Below, piece after piece: positions 22,261-37,500 of a DNA stretch of 64,000 bases (position 1 is the stretch's first letter; each line of letters begins with the position of its first letter). The DNA comes from Beroe forskalii (lineage: Eukaryota > Ctenophora > Nuda > Beroida > Beroidae). Both the position numbers and the translations under genes were made by a program. The DNA is taken from NCBI GenBank assembly GCA_011033025.1, contig WFMF01000518.1, positions 53,149 through 117,148 of the forward strand. The letters run 5' to 3'. The notes under the pieces were generated by a model. That model saw only the letters and a list, made by a program, of their open reading frames with translations. It was not told where the DNA came from and did not search any database.

Positions 22261-22516
22261 AGGTATAGACACAAGCATTAGATGACTGTGATGACAAATC
22301 ATACTGCGGACTTTTCACGTCACGAAATTTTGCCTAACGTCTCTTCGCTTCGTGATATTGCACCTCTAAGCAAAGGTTATTAAGATTATGAATATGGTCT
22401 GGGTTAGGTTTGTGACGTAGGGTAAGGTTCAACTGATATGGTTTGGATCAGGAGACTAGGAGTGCCGTGAGGTTAGATTTTGTAATTACCATAAACTCAT
22501 TGGTAAAAGTACATAC

Positions 22517-25500
22517 CAACATCCCAAGCTGGATTGCCAACATTGCAACCCGTGCATTGAGTTCCGGTTCCTTGGCAACGTCTCTGAGCGCCTGCGCGCC
22601 ACGTGCATGTCCCATGTGTCCGAGGCAGAGAGCCGCCACGTCCAGCCTCCGAGTCTTGACACACATCTTAGCCATGTTCTCCCATACTGTCTCACTGGTG
22701 GGGGTTTGGAACTCAAAAAGGTCACTCTATGGCACATTAATAGATCAATGATTAACTGGGTTTAAACTTTTAGAGTTATAATCAAACCACGAATGCTTAC
22801 CCATAGATCGGCGGCTAAGATAATTTTTATTAGTTTGCGATTATGAAATGAGGAAATACTTTTAAATAGATCAATTATGACTATTCAAGATCTAAAGACA
22901 CTCTAGATGATCTCAACTAAAATATTAAATATTTCTACATTTTTTTATATTCTTAGATTCTTATCGACTTTTATACTCTTTTACTCATCTGTTATGAGAT
23001 TTGAATTTGTTTTTTACAACGCAAGTTACGGAATGGGAAACAGACTCTTGGTCGTGAGATCTTTTAAAGTAACCTTTTAATTAGTTTTATAGCCTTGAAA
23101 GCCTCGTCCAGGTTGCCAATAGTAAGATGATACGCAAAGTCTAACATAGCCTGCCGTACCTGCGTGAGTCAATATTATTATATTAGTCGTACTTAATATC
23201 ATCGTTGTTGGACAAGCAGTGATATCATAATACTATAATAATATGTGCTACTCAGGTTTTAATAATTTACAGCTCCGAAGCTTTAATTTTTTTAAATTTG
23301 AAAGAAAAGTTGGACCCAAACACTCATTGAGTCAGAAAATTGATTGAGCTAGCGAATTTATGAAAACAACTAAAATTATTGCAACAAGAATATTGACAAG
23401 CGCTAACCTCAGCATTTGATTTCTCCAAACCAACAAAATTCCTCATTGTAACTGCTGACACACGTTCTTTTAGGGCTTGATTCCGAGTCTGTAATAGCAT
23501 TTCCCTTCAATGGAGATGAAAAAGAGTTCTTTAAAGTGAACAACAAACCCAATAGGGAACACTATTAATGCTTCGTAAAAAATTTCACTGACAAAATGTT
23601 ACCACGGACCAACATGAAGAGAAAACATTGGGAGACACGGGCTATGCACAAAAAACTCCATTCTCAATAGGTATACCCATCAGCATCACATAGACGGGAG
23701 CAAGAGAGAATAGCTAGAGAGTTACCCGAACCGGTTTTAAAAATTTCAAAATTGTGCGAAAAAGAATTATTAAAGCAAATATAATTTTGTTATATCAACT
23801 CAATAACAAACTGCAATGTAAGTTGAATAAACTGTCTTCTCAGCTTCACGCTCTTAGCTCTTTTTCGTCATCAGATTTATGTTCATGATGACTTTTACGG
23901 TTTACCATTGATTTTGAAAAAATCTGCGCAGGGGAACATTAAAAACAGCCTCCCGTCTATTCGATGCTGAAGAGTTAGTTGAATGATTGGCCCTGAAAAT
24001 AGGGAACACGGGCTATACAACCAACAAAATTATTGTTAGAAAGTTGCTTCCATGGGGTTTGGTTTGATGATTATATTTCAGATTATCTTATTTATTAAGA
24101 ATTCATACATCTTCATACAGTTTACAACCATCCTTTTGATTCATAACGTTTTGTGAACCTACACATTGTGATTCGGATAGATTTTGGTAATTAGTGTTTT
24201 AAACGACTTCCGTGACCCACCTCTGCTGCAGCATCATCTCCGTTGGCAACCACAATAGTTCCATCTGCCTTCTCCAGTCCATCTTCAGGCTATACGTGCA
24301 TTACTTTAGTAGGGGCAAAGCTACGTAAGTACAATGTACAATGTACATACTTACATTAACAATGTACATACTTACATTAACAATGTCTTCTGTACACGGT
24401 GTGTCGTATATAATATACCAAGATCACAACGAACGTCAAAATAATACATGATGCAAGCGATATGTAACTTTGAAACATGCACGTGGGGCTATCACGTGAT
24501 ATTACAGATGAGAGCACACGCCTTAAATCTTAATGCTTACAGAATGTAACATTATGCAAATCATCTTCTGCATTTGCAAACAACAGAAAACAACTATCAA
24601 AATGTACATCAACGGAGATATGACGCAGTGCATTTGAGTTTTGACATAGTAGTGTACCTGTAGGATGAAGTAGAAGGATGGCACACTCACTCCCAGTAGT
24701 TCTGAGAAGTAAGGGTCTTATATTAAAACGGTAAAAAGTAAAAGCTTTTACGGTGCCATTTAAATGATTTATTTCTTGATAACTTACACAGTAGTACTTA
24801 TTCAGTATTTACACACATTGAATTTTGAAGGCTCTGCTGTAAAACACACGGTGAAACGTTTACTTTTTGAACTGAAAATATTGGATAGGTAGATATATTC
24901 CTTAAATTGGGTGCAACGTACTGTTGTAACCCGGGCTCATAGGGAAGCTGTCATGAAGGAGGACGCCGTTGTCAGCAGTGGCGAAGAGTGAGACGACTCT
25001 GTCGTCCATGTCAGTGTCGTCCTTCTGCTGTGTCGTCCCTGCATTCGTTGCGGTGCTCCGGAATGCTGCCGTGGCGGGTGGGGGTCGTAAGATATTTAGG
25101 GATATTTATAATGTTCGATGAATGGGAATTCAAAGTTGGATTTAAAGGAAAAAGTTATAAATGAAGGAAAAAAGTTTGATATGAAGAAAAAAGCTTAAAA
25201 GTGTATACCATAGAATTTCACAAAGAACTCCAAGAGCGTTTGACAGTTTGACGTGTTCTTAAATCTTTAAAAGCTTAAACGCAGAACGTTGCCTCCCGGC
25301 TTCCACAGACAGGATTATCAGGAAATAAGATTATTAAGTAATTGTTTAGTAATGTTTACCGGAGGATACAGGTTTCTTTTGATGTCCCCTTGTGTTCTTA
25401 GGTTCCAAAGATAGAGGAGAGGCCTGTACTACCAGGAGTCTAGAGTCCAAGGGGTCCCATAACACCTCCTTGGGGAACCTCCGAGATACTTCCTCCGCAG

Positions 25501-28500
25501 CAGCCTGTTCCAAGGTGTCCAGCATGTTACCTGGGGCAAAATGTGAAGCTATCATCCATGATAATGTGATGATGTGGAATTAATTGAAGTATTTAGATTA
25601 AGATATGAGTTATCGAATATCGTCCAAAAATTATCGTGCACTTCATGAAAATAGAATACGGATCGAAACCAAAGAGGATTTGGACTTTGATTGTGATGAT
25701 CCGCGGTGGTTCTTAACTGTAAGACCCATGATAGTATGATAGTATGATAGTATGATATCAGAAAGAAAATGGCGGTAAAACTGCTGAAACGTCACATCAA
25801 AGTGCTCTCAAAGTCCCGAGGCTCAAGTTACAGAAACTGTTCTTCGGCCCTTTCCGGCTTCAGGAGCGTATTAGATTCACCTTTGATGGCTCGCAATTCG
25901 CCGCAGGGGCTCCGCAAACTCTAGTTAATGCTTGAATAAGTTGACGAAAAGAAATAGTAATTAGGATTTTGAGAACATACTTGTAAAAACCATTCTGATC
26001 ATTCTATATTAAAATTCGAGATAACTTCAATGCAAGTACACCACTTCCACATACACAATACATTCACACGACGAATAAAAATGAAGATCCGAGCCAAACT
26101 TCAATCGAAAAAGTGTAACCTGGAAAGAGTATAACCAGCACACCCTTATAAGTTTTCAACGAGTAAAGATTGCAAAAGAAATTGCTCATCATGAACTTAA
26201 GCATAGCACACGGTATACATGACTTAAAAAGCTTCACAATACGCTATACTTTTATACGGATTCAAGATTGCACTGGGCAACTTGAAGCAAGTTTTAACCT
26301 TTATCCTTTATTTCTGAGTTAATAAATCCTCCAGTAATGAGATCTTCGTAATCAATATCTGAACAACAATCGTCACGCTCTTTAAAAGGACAAACAAGCC
26401 AACATAACGTAGTACTGATATAGGTAAAAAGTAACATTACGAGATTATGACATATAAGTCCTGGAAAAGTAGAAAGGTATTTATTGAACAAGGCACACAA
26501 GTTGTTAAAGTTATCAATACACACGTCGATAAGTCAGGACTGCAGCAGAGAAACACGTTATTCTGCTTTTAGCCAACACCTGAATAACTTAACAAGGACT
26601 CACCACTGCCACTCTCACTGAATGGCTGTATGGCTTGCCCAGCAGAGAAGTCGTATCCCAGCAACTGGTCCTGTTCCACGTACCATATCAGGAGACGGGA
26701 ATCTGGCTCTCCCGTGGGCTGGGATAGGTGCTGTCAATATACATTATACATTAATCACTGCCACAGTGCCAGGCCGTGCTCTATTTCTATTTATAATGCA
26801 AGCATCGCGTGCGTTATTTGCAAATAATGCACGGGCGAAGCGAGTGTATAAATTGACCTTAACGCTTAACGAGTGTATCGTGAGTGTATTTTCGAATTTC
26901 GTAGTTCACATACCTTTCGTAGTTGAATAGATATCTTGGTTCCATTACAGTTCACCTTGACACTGCTTACAAGACTGGTGTCAGGGAGACTCTCCGAGAT
27001 GTTCTTAGGGGAAATGTACTTTTATTAGATGGCAAAATCGTGCCAACCAAAATCACTAAATCAAAGAGACAAAGTAATAGTGCCTCTTGTCTTCTTTGTC
27101 TAATGTCCATGTCCGTTACATTTTATCAATTCCTGAACAAAACGGACTGTGACATCACCAGTCCTCTACCCTCTAATTAAGTGTTTGAAGAATGAACCCC
27201 AAAAATATGAGCTATCACACAGCAACAAAATAGTTATAAAATGATTTATTGACAATTCAAATCTTGCAGTACTTAGATATCTAATTTCAAATACTCCACA
27301 ATTGAAGAATTTACAAACTAATTTCATGGATTGGGTGATCACACCTGGATTCTGGGACATTAGGCCAAAAGCCAAAAACTCACATTATTTTGAATTTATC
27401 TCTCTTCCCTGACACTAAACAGTGTTAGGCAAAATGTCCAGTCAGGCAAAATGACCGAATACCGACCATAATAACTGCTTCCCTTCTCGAGATATCCCAT
27501 CCTTTGACAAAGCCTGTGTTGGTGGCAATGACGAGATAGTGCCCGCAGATGTCGATACTGATAGGTACTCCTTCAGCTTCCGTTAGTTGCATGGTCTGCT
27601 TCATTGTGCCCTGAGAAACGACCACTTGGTAACTTAGTATTAATAAGTCTGTTTAAATGCTTGAATGTATGATCATGAGATCAAAAGAATAAGCTGGAAG
27701 AATTTCAATAACGGTTCATCATTACCGTTAACCTGTATAAATACAATTCACATTGATCGCATGGGTGTTCCATTGCCATATTGAATATATTAATAACTAA
27801 ATCTTACCTATTGACGGCAGGAAGTGATGCATCATTTGATTCATGATTTGATGCATGGTTTGATGCATGATTTAATGCATGATTTGATGCATGATTTGAT
27901 GCATCACTTGAGCAGTTTAACCTGGAAGTTGCGCGCAGTGATGGTGTTGGTTTCCGCAGTAAAGAGCGTCTGCTGGAAGATGGCTGTCAGGGGCGAGTCT
28001 ATGTCGAATGTACCTAGGAAGTCGTACAAATGTAATGCGCAAATTGCCCCTCCCAATTTGTCAATTATCATTTATATAAACTAAAATTCATATTTACATC
28101 TAATCGAATAACATGAAAAATCAAAACTTCCACGAAAAATTATCTTTTAATTGGAGCAAGTTAGAAATTCAAACCTGCTAGTCTGGCAAAGTTTTTCTCC
28201 TCGTTGATTTCGTAGACAACTATTTTCTTGTTGTTCCATAAAACCACATGATCTTCAGAATTACACACGCCTGTTTTATAATCAAGAGGGTTACCTACTT
28301 ACACAGCATTTATAACAACCAGGAAATTAACCAGAATTCGAATATTTTGATAACGATATTATTCCAAAGGTTTTTGAAATGGTGATTAAAAAGAATTACT
28401 CGAATAGCTTTCTTTTCTGACCTCTGATATGTATGTCTGTTCGTATAGACAGAATGTTAGGTGGGTCCAACGTTTCTAGCTGAACATGGTAAGGACTCAC

Positions 28501-31500
28501 TTGTACAACTGCACTCTGAAAAAAGATCATAAGTGCTATTCTGAGAGATTGCATTACTTCACTATCTCTTAGAGTATTAGGCATCTATCGATCTTCGAAT
28601 TTGACTTAGAAAAAGATTAAAAAGGAAGCGTCTAGTCGAGATTGATCTGACGCTGACCTGCAGCCCAATGCTGGTGCTGATGGGCTGCTCGTTGAGTATG
28701 ATGACGTCACTGATGTTATTAGCTGCCAGGAGGGGGTGGGCTGCACTCCACTGGATCTGGATGAAGCTGTCGCTCAGGTCTATGGTGGGCAGGACAGTCC
28801 AGTGCTCCTGGAGATAGGAGCCTGGTCTGTGCTGCCACATGGCTATCTTACCGTTCACCAGCCCTCCTGTGGGAAGGTATTTTGGGTAAACACAATATGA
28901 TACCGTTTTACAATGTCTGGATTTTGCATTAAACAAAAAACAAAAAATTCAGGTCATGATATATTTCGTGGAGTTCCAGCTGCCGAACCTGCGAGTATTC
29001 TCTTGCTGGCACTGTAACTCAGACAGTTGATCTGTTCCAAGGCACCTCCCAGTGAGAAGTTGTTATCTTTCTCCAGGTCCCACAGCCTGACAACGTCCTC
29101 CCCAGCAACTGTTGCCATGAGACCCGGTCCAGTCCATATCACACACGTGATGGACGACTTCCCTGATAACTTCACCTGGAGGGGAAGAGATCAGAGGGCA
29201 GGAATACAAAAACGTACCGTTTCAAGGTTTCACGTTTTTTTTAATTTACTAATTTAGTAGGCATCAAAGGAATGGAACAATAACGTTACCAGTTACCCCG
29301 TTTCATCCCAACGGGGGTGAGCCAACTTTCATTATCTCACTGCCTGCCTCTACTCCCCTTTTCGGACAGATTTTGTGGAAATTCTGCTAAGATAAGGGCG
29401 TGGAGCCAAGAAAAATAAAAACCTTCGACAGATTTTGAATGTAACTCGCCGATCCCTTCCCAAAACTAATCTGGCAAGTGGCTACGCCGGGGATCTGTGG
29501 TTAACGAACCTTCATGATCTCGCTGAGGACCCCATCAGGGGAACAGTTGTACTGGATGAGCATCATGGTGGTGGTCACTACCACCAGAATGTTCTTAGCC
29601 TCGTACATCAGCATGGACTTTATCATGGTCTCCACGTTGACACACTCCCGTAACACCAACTTGTCGTCTATGTGGTAGATCAGCCCATCCTCCGAACCAA
29701 CGTAACAGCTCAGGGACTCAGTAGACTCGTATATCTGACCAGACTGGTTAGAAAGAGGACTTAGTGCTTGGAAGCAGATTTAAAGACGTTTGATAGTTAC
29801 AGATTCAAGAGAACTGACATGCCTCATCTGTGTTTCGATGAGGCATGCGCACATGGATCTGAGCATATGGAATAAGCATTTAAGACTCTAAGATTCTAAG
29901 ATTATTAATGAGATAACCATGAAAGTTGAGCCCTCAATCTGCGTCCTTGAAGACAATACAATACTATGCGAAACCCAAGTTTGGGTCATAACAGTTTCAA
30001 CAGACATAGTTCTTTCTCTGGCAACCTGTGATAGGAGAGGATTGCCGACTTTGCTCTTGTTCCACGTTCCAAACATGTCCAGTGCAGTTTCATCTCCCTC
30101 CACTGCTGCCCGGGCCAGCGCGGTGTAGTTACTGAAATGGTGGTCATGGTGACTACTCAGTGTCAGGCCCGTAGACAGAGGGGGGGCTAGGGGGGCTGCA
30201 GCCCCCCTCGGAAGAAAAGGTACCATTTCAAAAAAAATAGTCAGAATAAAAGTTTTTGACTGAAAATCATAATTATATACTTTGGTTTGGTTTAATTGTG
30301 GCGGTTTAATCTTATTCTGACTGTTATAGCTCGTTTATATTTGAGTATATACTTTTTCGATGCTCTAATTTTGACAAATATCGTCCTGTACATTTCCTGT
30401 GCATTTCTTTATTGTAAAAATCATCCTGCAGCACCCTATTTTCCCTAAAATTTTTCGGGGGCTCCGCCCCCAAACCCCCTGGCAGGGGCTCGCCCTTGGA
30501 ACCCGCTGGGGGCTGCGCCCCCAGACCCCTGGCGCAGCTTGCTCGCTTCGCTCGCAGCGCTACGGGCCTGCTCAGTGTACCAAGTTACTGAAATGGTGGT
30601 CATGGTGACTACTTAGTACCTAGTTACTGAAATGGTGGTGATGGTGACCACTCAGTATTTGGGTGCTCTTGCTACCGCAGTGTACCTAGAATCTAGATAC
30701 TGAGATGGTGGTGACTATTCAGTATTTTGGAAAGAAGTTAAAAGACACCATACTAACTACTGTGGTGTTAGTGTGGTCAGCACACTACTGACCGAACCTT
30801 ATTCCCAGTACTTTCACATCATTTCTGATATTCAGTGTTCTTTTGTTGAGATATTCTGCTGCATTGGTAGCACATCATCTGCTGAAAACTCGGGTAGACA
30901 TCAGGAATGAAATTGTATACTTTTATGCATACCTTCATACGCATTATGCATATGTGAACTTTTTTCTTGATTGCGTATTTTCATTTCAGTGAATAAAAAG
31001 CGCGTCATTGGTTGATTGAAAAATCGAGCGCCGAAGGTGCGAGACTTTGTTAAGCAATAAATACCCGTATCATATGGTCTGCTGAACGAACAATCATGGA
31101 CAAGACATACACGTATGTGGTGAAGATCTTATCAAATGCACAAATGTCAAATTTTAAAATGAAATTATCTAAATTGTCTGAAACTATAATAGCACAAAAG
31201 TTCCACTTCAATACAACAATGAATAGAACTAAAAAGCTAAAAATACTTTTCCATAATGATATAATATGCGAAATATAAATCAAAATAATATTACTCATGC
31301 ATACCGTGTTAATCCAAGAACATTAGGACATTATTATAGAATATTTTGAGTATTATATATTTAAATTTTAGGTAATAAAATGATAAAATGAAATATCAGA
31401 ATATCAATCCAATATAATATTATATCAATCCAATGTGATAATATCAATCTTTGATATAATGTTTGGATAACAGGGAATAGCCCCGGTTTTCATGATAAAA

Positions 31501-34500
31501 AGATAGCATAATAGACAGTCTGACGTTCAAACAGATAGGCGACATGGTGTATTAGTTCTAAATAATAAATTAGGAAGTTACTACAATAGATCACAATTTA
31601 CATCAAATAGTCAGGATACTGCACTAGCAGACTAGAGCACTTGGAGCTTGCTACCACGTCAACGCTTAAAACAATGGGGGTCACGGTTAATTCCACGTTG
31701 TGTCGCCAGCTGCAAGTTGAGCTAATTCCAGTATAAGTTTGTTAGTTGCGGACCCTCAATGTCCAGCATCTCAAAGGAGTTCCACATGGGAGTCATCCAT
31801 ACTTGGTGGAGAACGGACATTTCAACTGTTGTCAGCTGAAGAGGGGTAGAAGCTTAATTCTTTAGCATTTTTAGGAGGTTCAACTGTTTTATTGATTGTC
31901 ATGAAACAAAAAAATTGTTGAGCGAATTTCATTATCATAACAAATTATACAAACTGCGGCTATGTTCTACGGAATATGAAAATCAACAATCTACTCCATG
32001 CAGATATAAGATGAGAAATGTATAATTTATGTAAACCCACCTCCACAGCATTACAGTTATGATAGTTTACAAGGGAATCAGTCGCCTTGATACTGCATGT
32101 CTCATCAGTGGTCACGCCCAGTTGCATTGTGATAGTGAAATGGGATCCAGCTGCAACCTAATAATACCACAGCACATTCAAAATGTTTTAGAAGTTAGGC
32201 TACATATAATATGTATGTTTCATATAGTATGTTTCAAGTAACTTGAAACATACTATGTAGCCTAATCAAGTTCAAACTTTGTAAGAACTTGAATAAAGTT
32301 CTTTCAAAATTTGAATTTGATCATTTGATCATTTATGGAGTTATGGGTGACTAATGGAGCTTACAGATAACAAATAGTGCCTTCATCATAAGCCAAATGT
32401 ATTACTACCTATTTTTAATTTGACTTGGTGCTTGCCCTCAGAACACCCCAGAAGTTCCACATATCAAGCGCAAGAGTATACTGTTTTCTGTGTGCTGTAA
32501 AAATTTGTAATTTAATTTAATTTAATTTTATAATAATCAATTTTCCAATTTTACTTGGAAGAATTAAGAAACCTAAGGTAAGAAATATAAATCAGTTCTA
32601 AACACAATAAATATAACTTAACCAACCACTCTGACGGTATTCAGAATATCCCCTACAACAACAGTACCACCAGCACCCAATTGAGAAAGAGCTTTACCCT
32701 TGAACTCTTCCACGCATTGTTTTGCAGCTTCAAGGACCTCAGGGTCATCCAGTGCTGGGTGGGTAAAGTTAAAGTACTTTAATCGTTCAATCTTTCAATC
32801 TGGATATCAATACCTTATTTTGAAGCCTGTTAGTTATCAAACAATAATGTACATGACTGGGCAATCGCTGAATTTAATAAGGATCGAAAATATATACCTG
32901 GAAACATAAAGTCAGTTTTGATGAATTTGAATTTCCTTCTCCTCCTTTTCAAGTCTTCTCTCTCCCTAACACAGGCAAACTGCGTGATATCAACACAGTT
33001 CTTTATAATCTTCCTCTCAAAGGACCTGCACACTCTTTTCTCATACTGGCCAAGATCCCATCTCATCATTATGTTATACCCATCCTTATCAACATGATCC
33101 TCTAAATTAACAAGTCTTTGGCCTGGATATTCTAGCTCCACAGTATCTATTATTTCACTTGTACTCTTTCCTAACAGATAATGTGCTTCGAATAATCTCT
33201 TAGCACAGTGAATCCATTTAGTCTCGTACCCTGAAAAATTGTACTTTTAACCTCTCTCTTATCTATTTATCTATCTTTCTGGGCACATTTTGGATATGGT
33301 TTCTTTATAACAATTTGATAACATGAAAAGCTATAATAAAATTAAGAATGAAGCTGTGGGTTGGTTATGAACGATAATATTGCAGACGGCAGTATTCAAT
33401 GGACATGAACATTGAACAGGCTTAGTTGGTGGATTCTTAAAAAACAAAATTTTACCAGTCTTTGTAATTGAAACCCACCATAAGCAACACATTCATCTAG
33501 AAATGAGTCTAACTTTGAGCACATAGGCTGATGAACAGGAACAAGAACCATGGAGTAAACGGTGGAGCCAAGTAGGCATAGGGTCCACCAAACCCACAAG
33601 ACCATGCCACTTGAGAAAGTTATGAGGATATCACAATACGTTCCAGGAGTACAAAATAATCGAGCAATTATAAGTTGACTTCTTGCAAAATGATCGATTA
33701 TGTTCCTTTTTGAGGAAATAGAAGTTTGTTTAATGCAGCCAAAGACTGAAATAGGCTCTCATTAATACTCAAAATGAATCAAATTACAAACATTCATACA
33801 AAAATATCATATTTTCAGTCCAAGGACTAGGAGTAAAAGTTTTAGCTATACAACAAAGTCAGAATTTTTACTTCATCTCTATTGCCTATTTACCACAATG
33901 CAATAGCCCTCTGATTACCATTCCTTCTGGAGGAAATGGAAGTGGTGGGTAAATTAGGATACACAGTAAATGCTTAAATGGGGGAACAGTCAACAATTCA
34001 GTAAGATTTAAAAGATTTCTTCTTATCTGCATTGTAAGCGCAAATGTTTTGAGAACAGGAATGATGTTTGTTAGACTGGGTACATATCGGGGGGACCACT
34101 GCAGTAGTTTTTAGGCGAAGGATTATTCCATATCAGACGTCAGGATGTCTGGGCATTAAAGTATTTATTAACTATTTACTTATTTAAGCATTGTAAAAAC
34201 GTTGGGACATACTAATAGTCACGGTTTTAGAAACTGACAGGCTTTTCAGAATATGGCGTAATTAACTTCGGTTATTAACGAGTGCATGCTTTTTCAATGA
34301 CATCTAGCTCTTAAAGATCTTTCCATCGTTTGATCATCAATGAAGTCCTGTGTCACATAATCAAACTTCCAAGCTCCAGTACAAGTCCCTGATAGGTGGT
34401 CCAGATAACTCTTCCAATTCAAACCACTTCCAGGGGATTTCAGACCAAATCTGGTGAACCACAGATAGTGTTACAAGAGACATCTGAAAATGCAACACTG

Positions 34501-37500
34501 TTATCAGGTTATCATATTAGTTAAATCGCTTTATGAATTTGCGTGATCTTATGATACAACATTACAACATTACCACGGTGATTCAAGTTGTTATTTTTAA
34601 TTTTGCTCTATTGCGATATTAGTAAGTTAGTAGTTAGTACTAAAGTAATGATAAATTGATGAGCATGGTTGAGGCACAAAATTTAATTTCTGTTCTATTT
34701 ATCATAGCAAATTTCAGAGTGCTGACAGTAGCAAGCACGTTTTGATGCCAACTGATATTGCTATGGTGGAGCCAATTGAACATGTGATATAAATGATTCA
34801 TGAGGTCATATTATGAATTTGAAATTTGATTGGTAGTTGTCCAGATGTAAATTTTAGGCCGATTAAAAGGCTTCAAATGACAGCTGTAACAGCCAATTAC
34901 AGAAATCAAAGGAATTTAGCTTCCAGAAAACTCTCAAGAATATTTCAACACAACCAATGTTCCCCAAAAAGTTCCTCAAATATTTTTTGAGCGCAGTGTG
35001 CAGGCCATAGTTAGATAGTTGATGCAAGGTCAGCTACACCCATGGTTCACAGATATTTCTAGGGTTGAATTTAGAAAATAAACCAAAAGTAAAAAGGTAA
35101 CCTCTGTATCACAAGCTTTATAAGTCGTCATGCCATCGTATGAATACTTGGTACATTCCTCTTCGTTAGTAACACCAATGTACATGTCCATGTAGTACAT
35201 CCTTCCGGCAGCACTCTGGGTGTTGAACACGTGAAAAGTACATGACATGTACATTGTATAAAGTGAAGTACATATACACTGCAAATAGATAGGCTATCTG
35301 AATTCTGACAGGGTAATGCGTAAGTTATATGCAGGTACTTTAAAAAGTATGTGTATCAGCCCCAAGCTCCAGAATAATTAACCTGAAGTTACTGTAACAT
35401 TTGGAGCATTATTTTATTCTGTTTTTGGAAGGTTTTACTTTATTCCAAAAGCTGTACGGCCAATGACAGGAATCTAAGGATCCAAGTTATCAAGCCAGTC
35501 ACTTTATTCGCCCGCGACTTCGCTGCAATGGGCAGCTCGTCGATTGAATCCTCCAGCACATTTTTTCTGTGCGCTCGGCTGAGTAAACCGTGTGGCTGCA
35601 TAGGCTTGAGATAGTGAGATACCTAGGTATCTTTCACCATAAGCTCAGTGGGAATGGCACTATGGCAGGGAATCGAACCCGGGATCTTTCGGTCATGAGC
35701 CAGATTGAATACCATTACACCAACTGACCACTTATTGTAAAGATAAATTAATGATGGTTGAACAATTAGTCCTCACCCCATCCCGCGCTTCAACCAACTC
35801 TCCAACGACCACAATATAAGAAGATCCAGCCTTGTCTCGGACTCGGTCCCTCAGCTCCACCAAACAAGCTTTTGTAGCTTGCTCAATGATCGGGTCCGTA
35901 ACAGATTTAAGATTTATCCGTCCTGCAATGGCCCTTGATAAAATGTTGATTGGGATGTAAAAACATAACTTTCTTCAGTGTCCGGATAAATTAACTAAAA
36001 ATCACATGATAATCCAATATCGTAAAAAAACCTAAATAACTGACATCAATAATCCAAACACGGGCACAGCAAAACTTCATTTTCAATATTTCACGTTTTC
36101 AAATGAATTTCAAATTGGTATGACTTAAATGAGACAACACTAACCGGGCATCCCTCCATTGAGCTCAGAAATAATTTGCCTCCGCATAGCCAATGCATCT
36201 CCAACTTTGACACAAGTAAATTTAGTTTCTTTGGATGCAATTTTTTCGAATCCTCCTCTCAATCGAACGGCATCCTTTTTTCTCCTCTGTGACAAGGTAT
36301 TCTTGATTTCGGTGTATTCCAGTTCATGAGTAGGGTTTAGGATAGTCCTGTACTTTTCATAATCTTCACCCATCAATTCCCTTTCCCGTTCAGTCAACAT
36401 ATCATCGCGCTCCACGGCGTTCTCAAAGTTGAGGTTCTCAAGAGTGAATATCCTGATAGCACACTTGATCCATTTTGTTCTATACCCTGTCACATTGAGT
36501 ATGATACGTAATACAGGCTTCTCAGGCAGCCAACAGGCTTTCTATATAATCAAGTACATAGTAGGTAGATTGTATCTAGGTTGCTTTCAGTCGATTCATT
36601 GATTGATACTGTCAACTTTTAAAGTTTATAAAACTATAAAGGTGGAATTAAAGCATTACAATTTAAATCGATATTCTATTTATGTATTTATATAATAAGG
36701 TAACTCACCAAAAGCAATGCAATCTTCCAAGAACTCATCTAGTTTGTAGCACTTTTGCCAAATATTGTCAGACGTAGAATATTGGACCAAAGCCAGATTC
36801 AGTAGTAAAGTCAAAAAAATCATTCCGGAAATTTCAAGTATCAAACATCAAATGAACGAACGAACGATGTAAGCACTTAGAAATAGATTTATTCAGAAGG
36901 AGTGAGTCTTTTGATCGTGATGTTCCTGCTTTCAAGTCCCGTGCATTAACATTACTTTGGGAAAAGCACAGCAATTGATAATAACACTAATGCTTCATAT
37001 CTTGGAGAGCGAGAAGACGATTTAATTCATTTATTTCGAATGAATCAGGTTTGATGAATTAAATAGCACTACATTTGGCAAACGTTTCACATGTTCTTTA
37101 GCAACAGCAAGCATAGGCTCATAGAGAACATGCTTTCATAGTTAGATAATGGTACTACCGATACGAGACACTTTGCTTGTTGTAGAAGAGTAAATTAGAA
37201 ACCAAATGAAAGTTAGGGATGGACTAGTGACTACGACGATCGCAGCCAGAGTTAAAAGCAAACAATTTGGCACAATAAAAAAGCAGACCTATGCGACCCT
37301 GCACCAATTCGTGTGATCACACGCTAACTCTCTTAGGCAGGTGTCGCCACCTCGAGAAATGAGATTCTTCTGAAATTTCTTATAATAAAATCAGTATCAC
37401 ACGCGTACAAATTTTGGTTTTGTGGAAATTCTCTCAATCTCACCTCCCGTATGTCGTGTTTCTCTTTACGACACGCCCCATTGCAATGCGCACAAGGAGG

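Noticed and set aside
26294..26524. Minus-strand 76-codon frame as an extra IFT140 exon
   Set aside because: Exons 14 (ending 26604) and 15 (starting 25530) join in phase and match adjacent parts of IFT140; nothing is missing between them.
26923..27180. 85-codon + strand frame
   Set aside because: It is antisense to IFT140 exon 13 (26914-27003), whose minus-strand reading matches the family and has good splice sites.
35660..35731. Functional tRNA gene
   Set aside because: A- and B-box-like sequences are present but acceptor and other arms do not pair properly and the sequence runs on as a SINE body.
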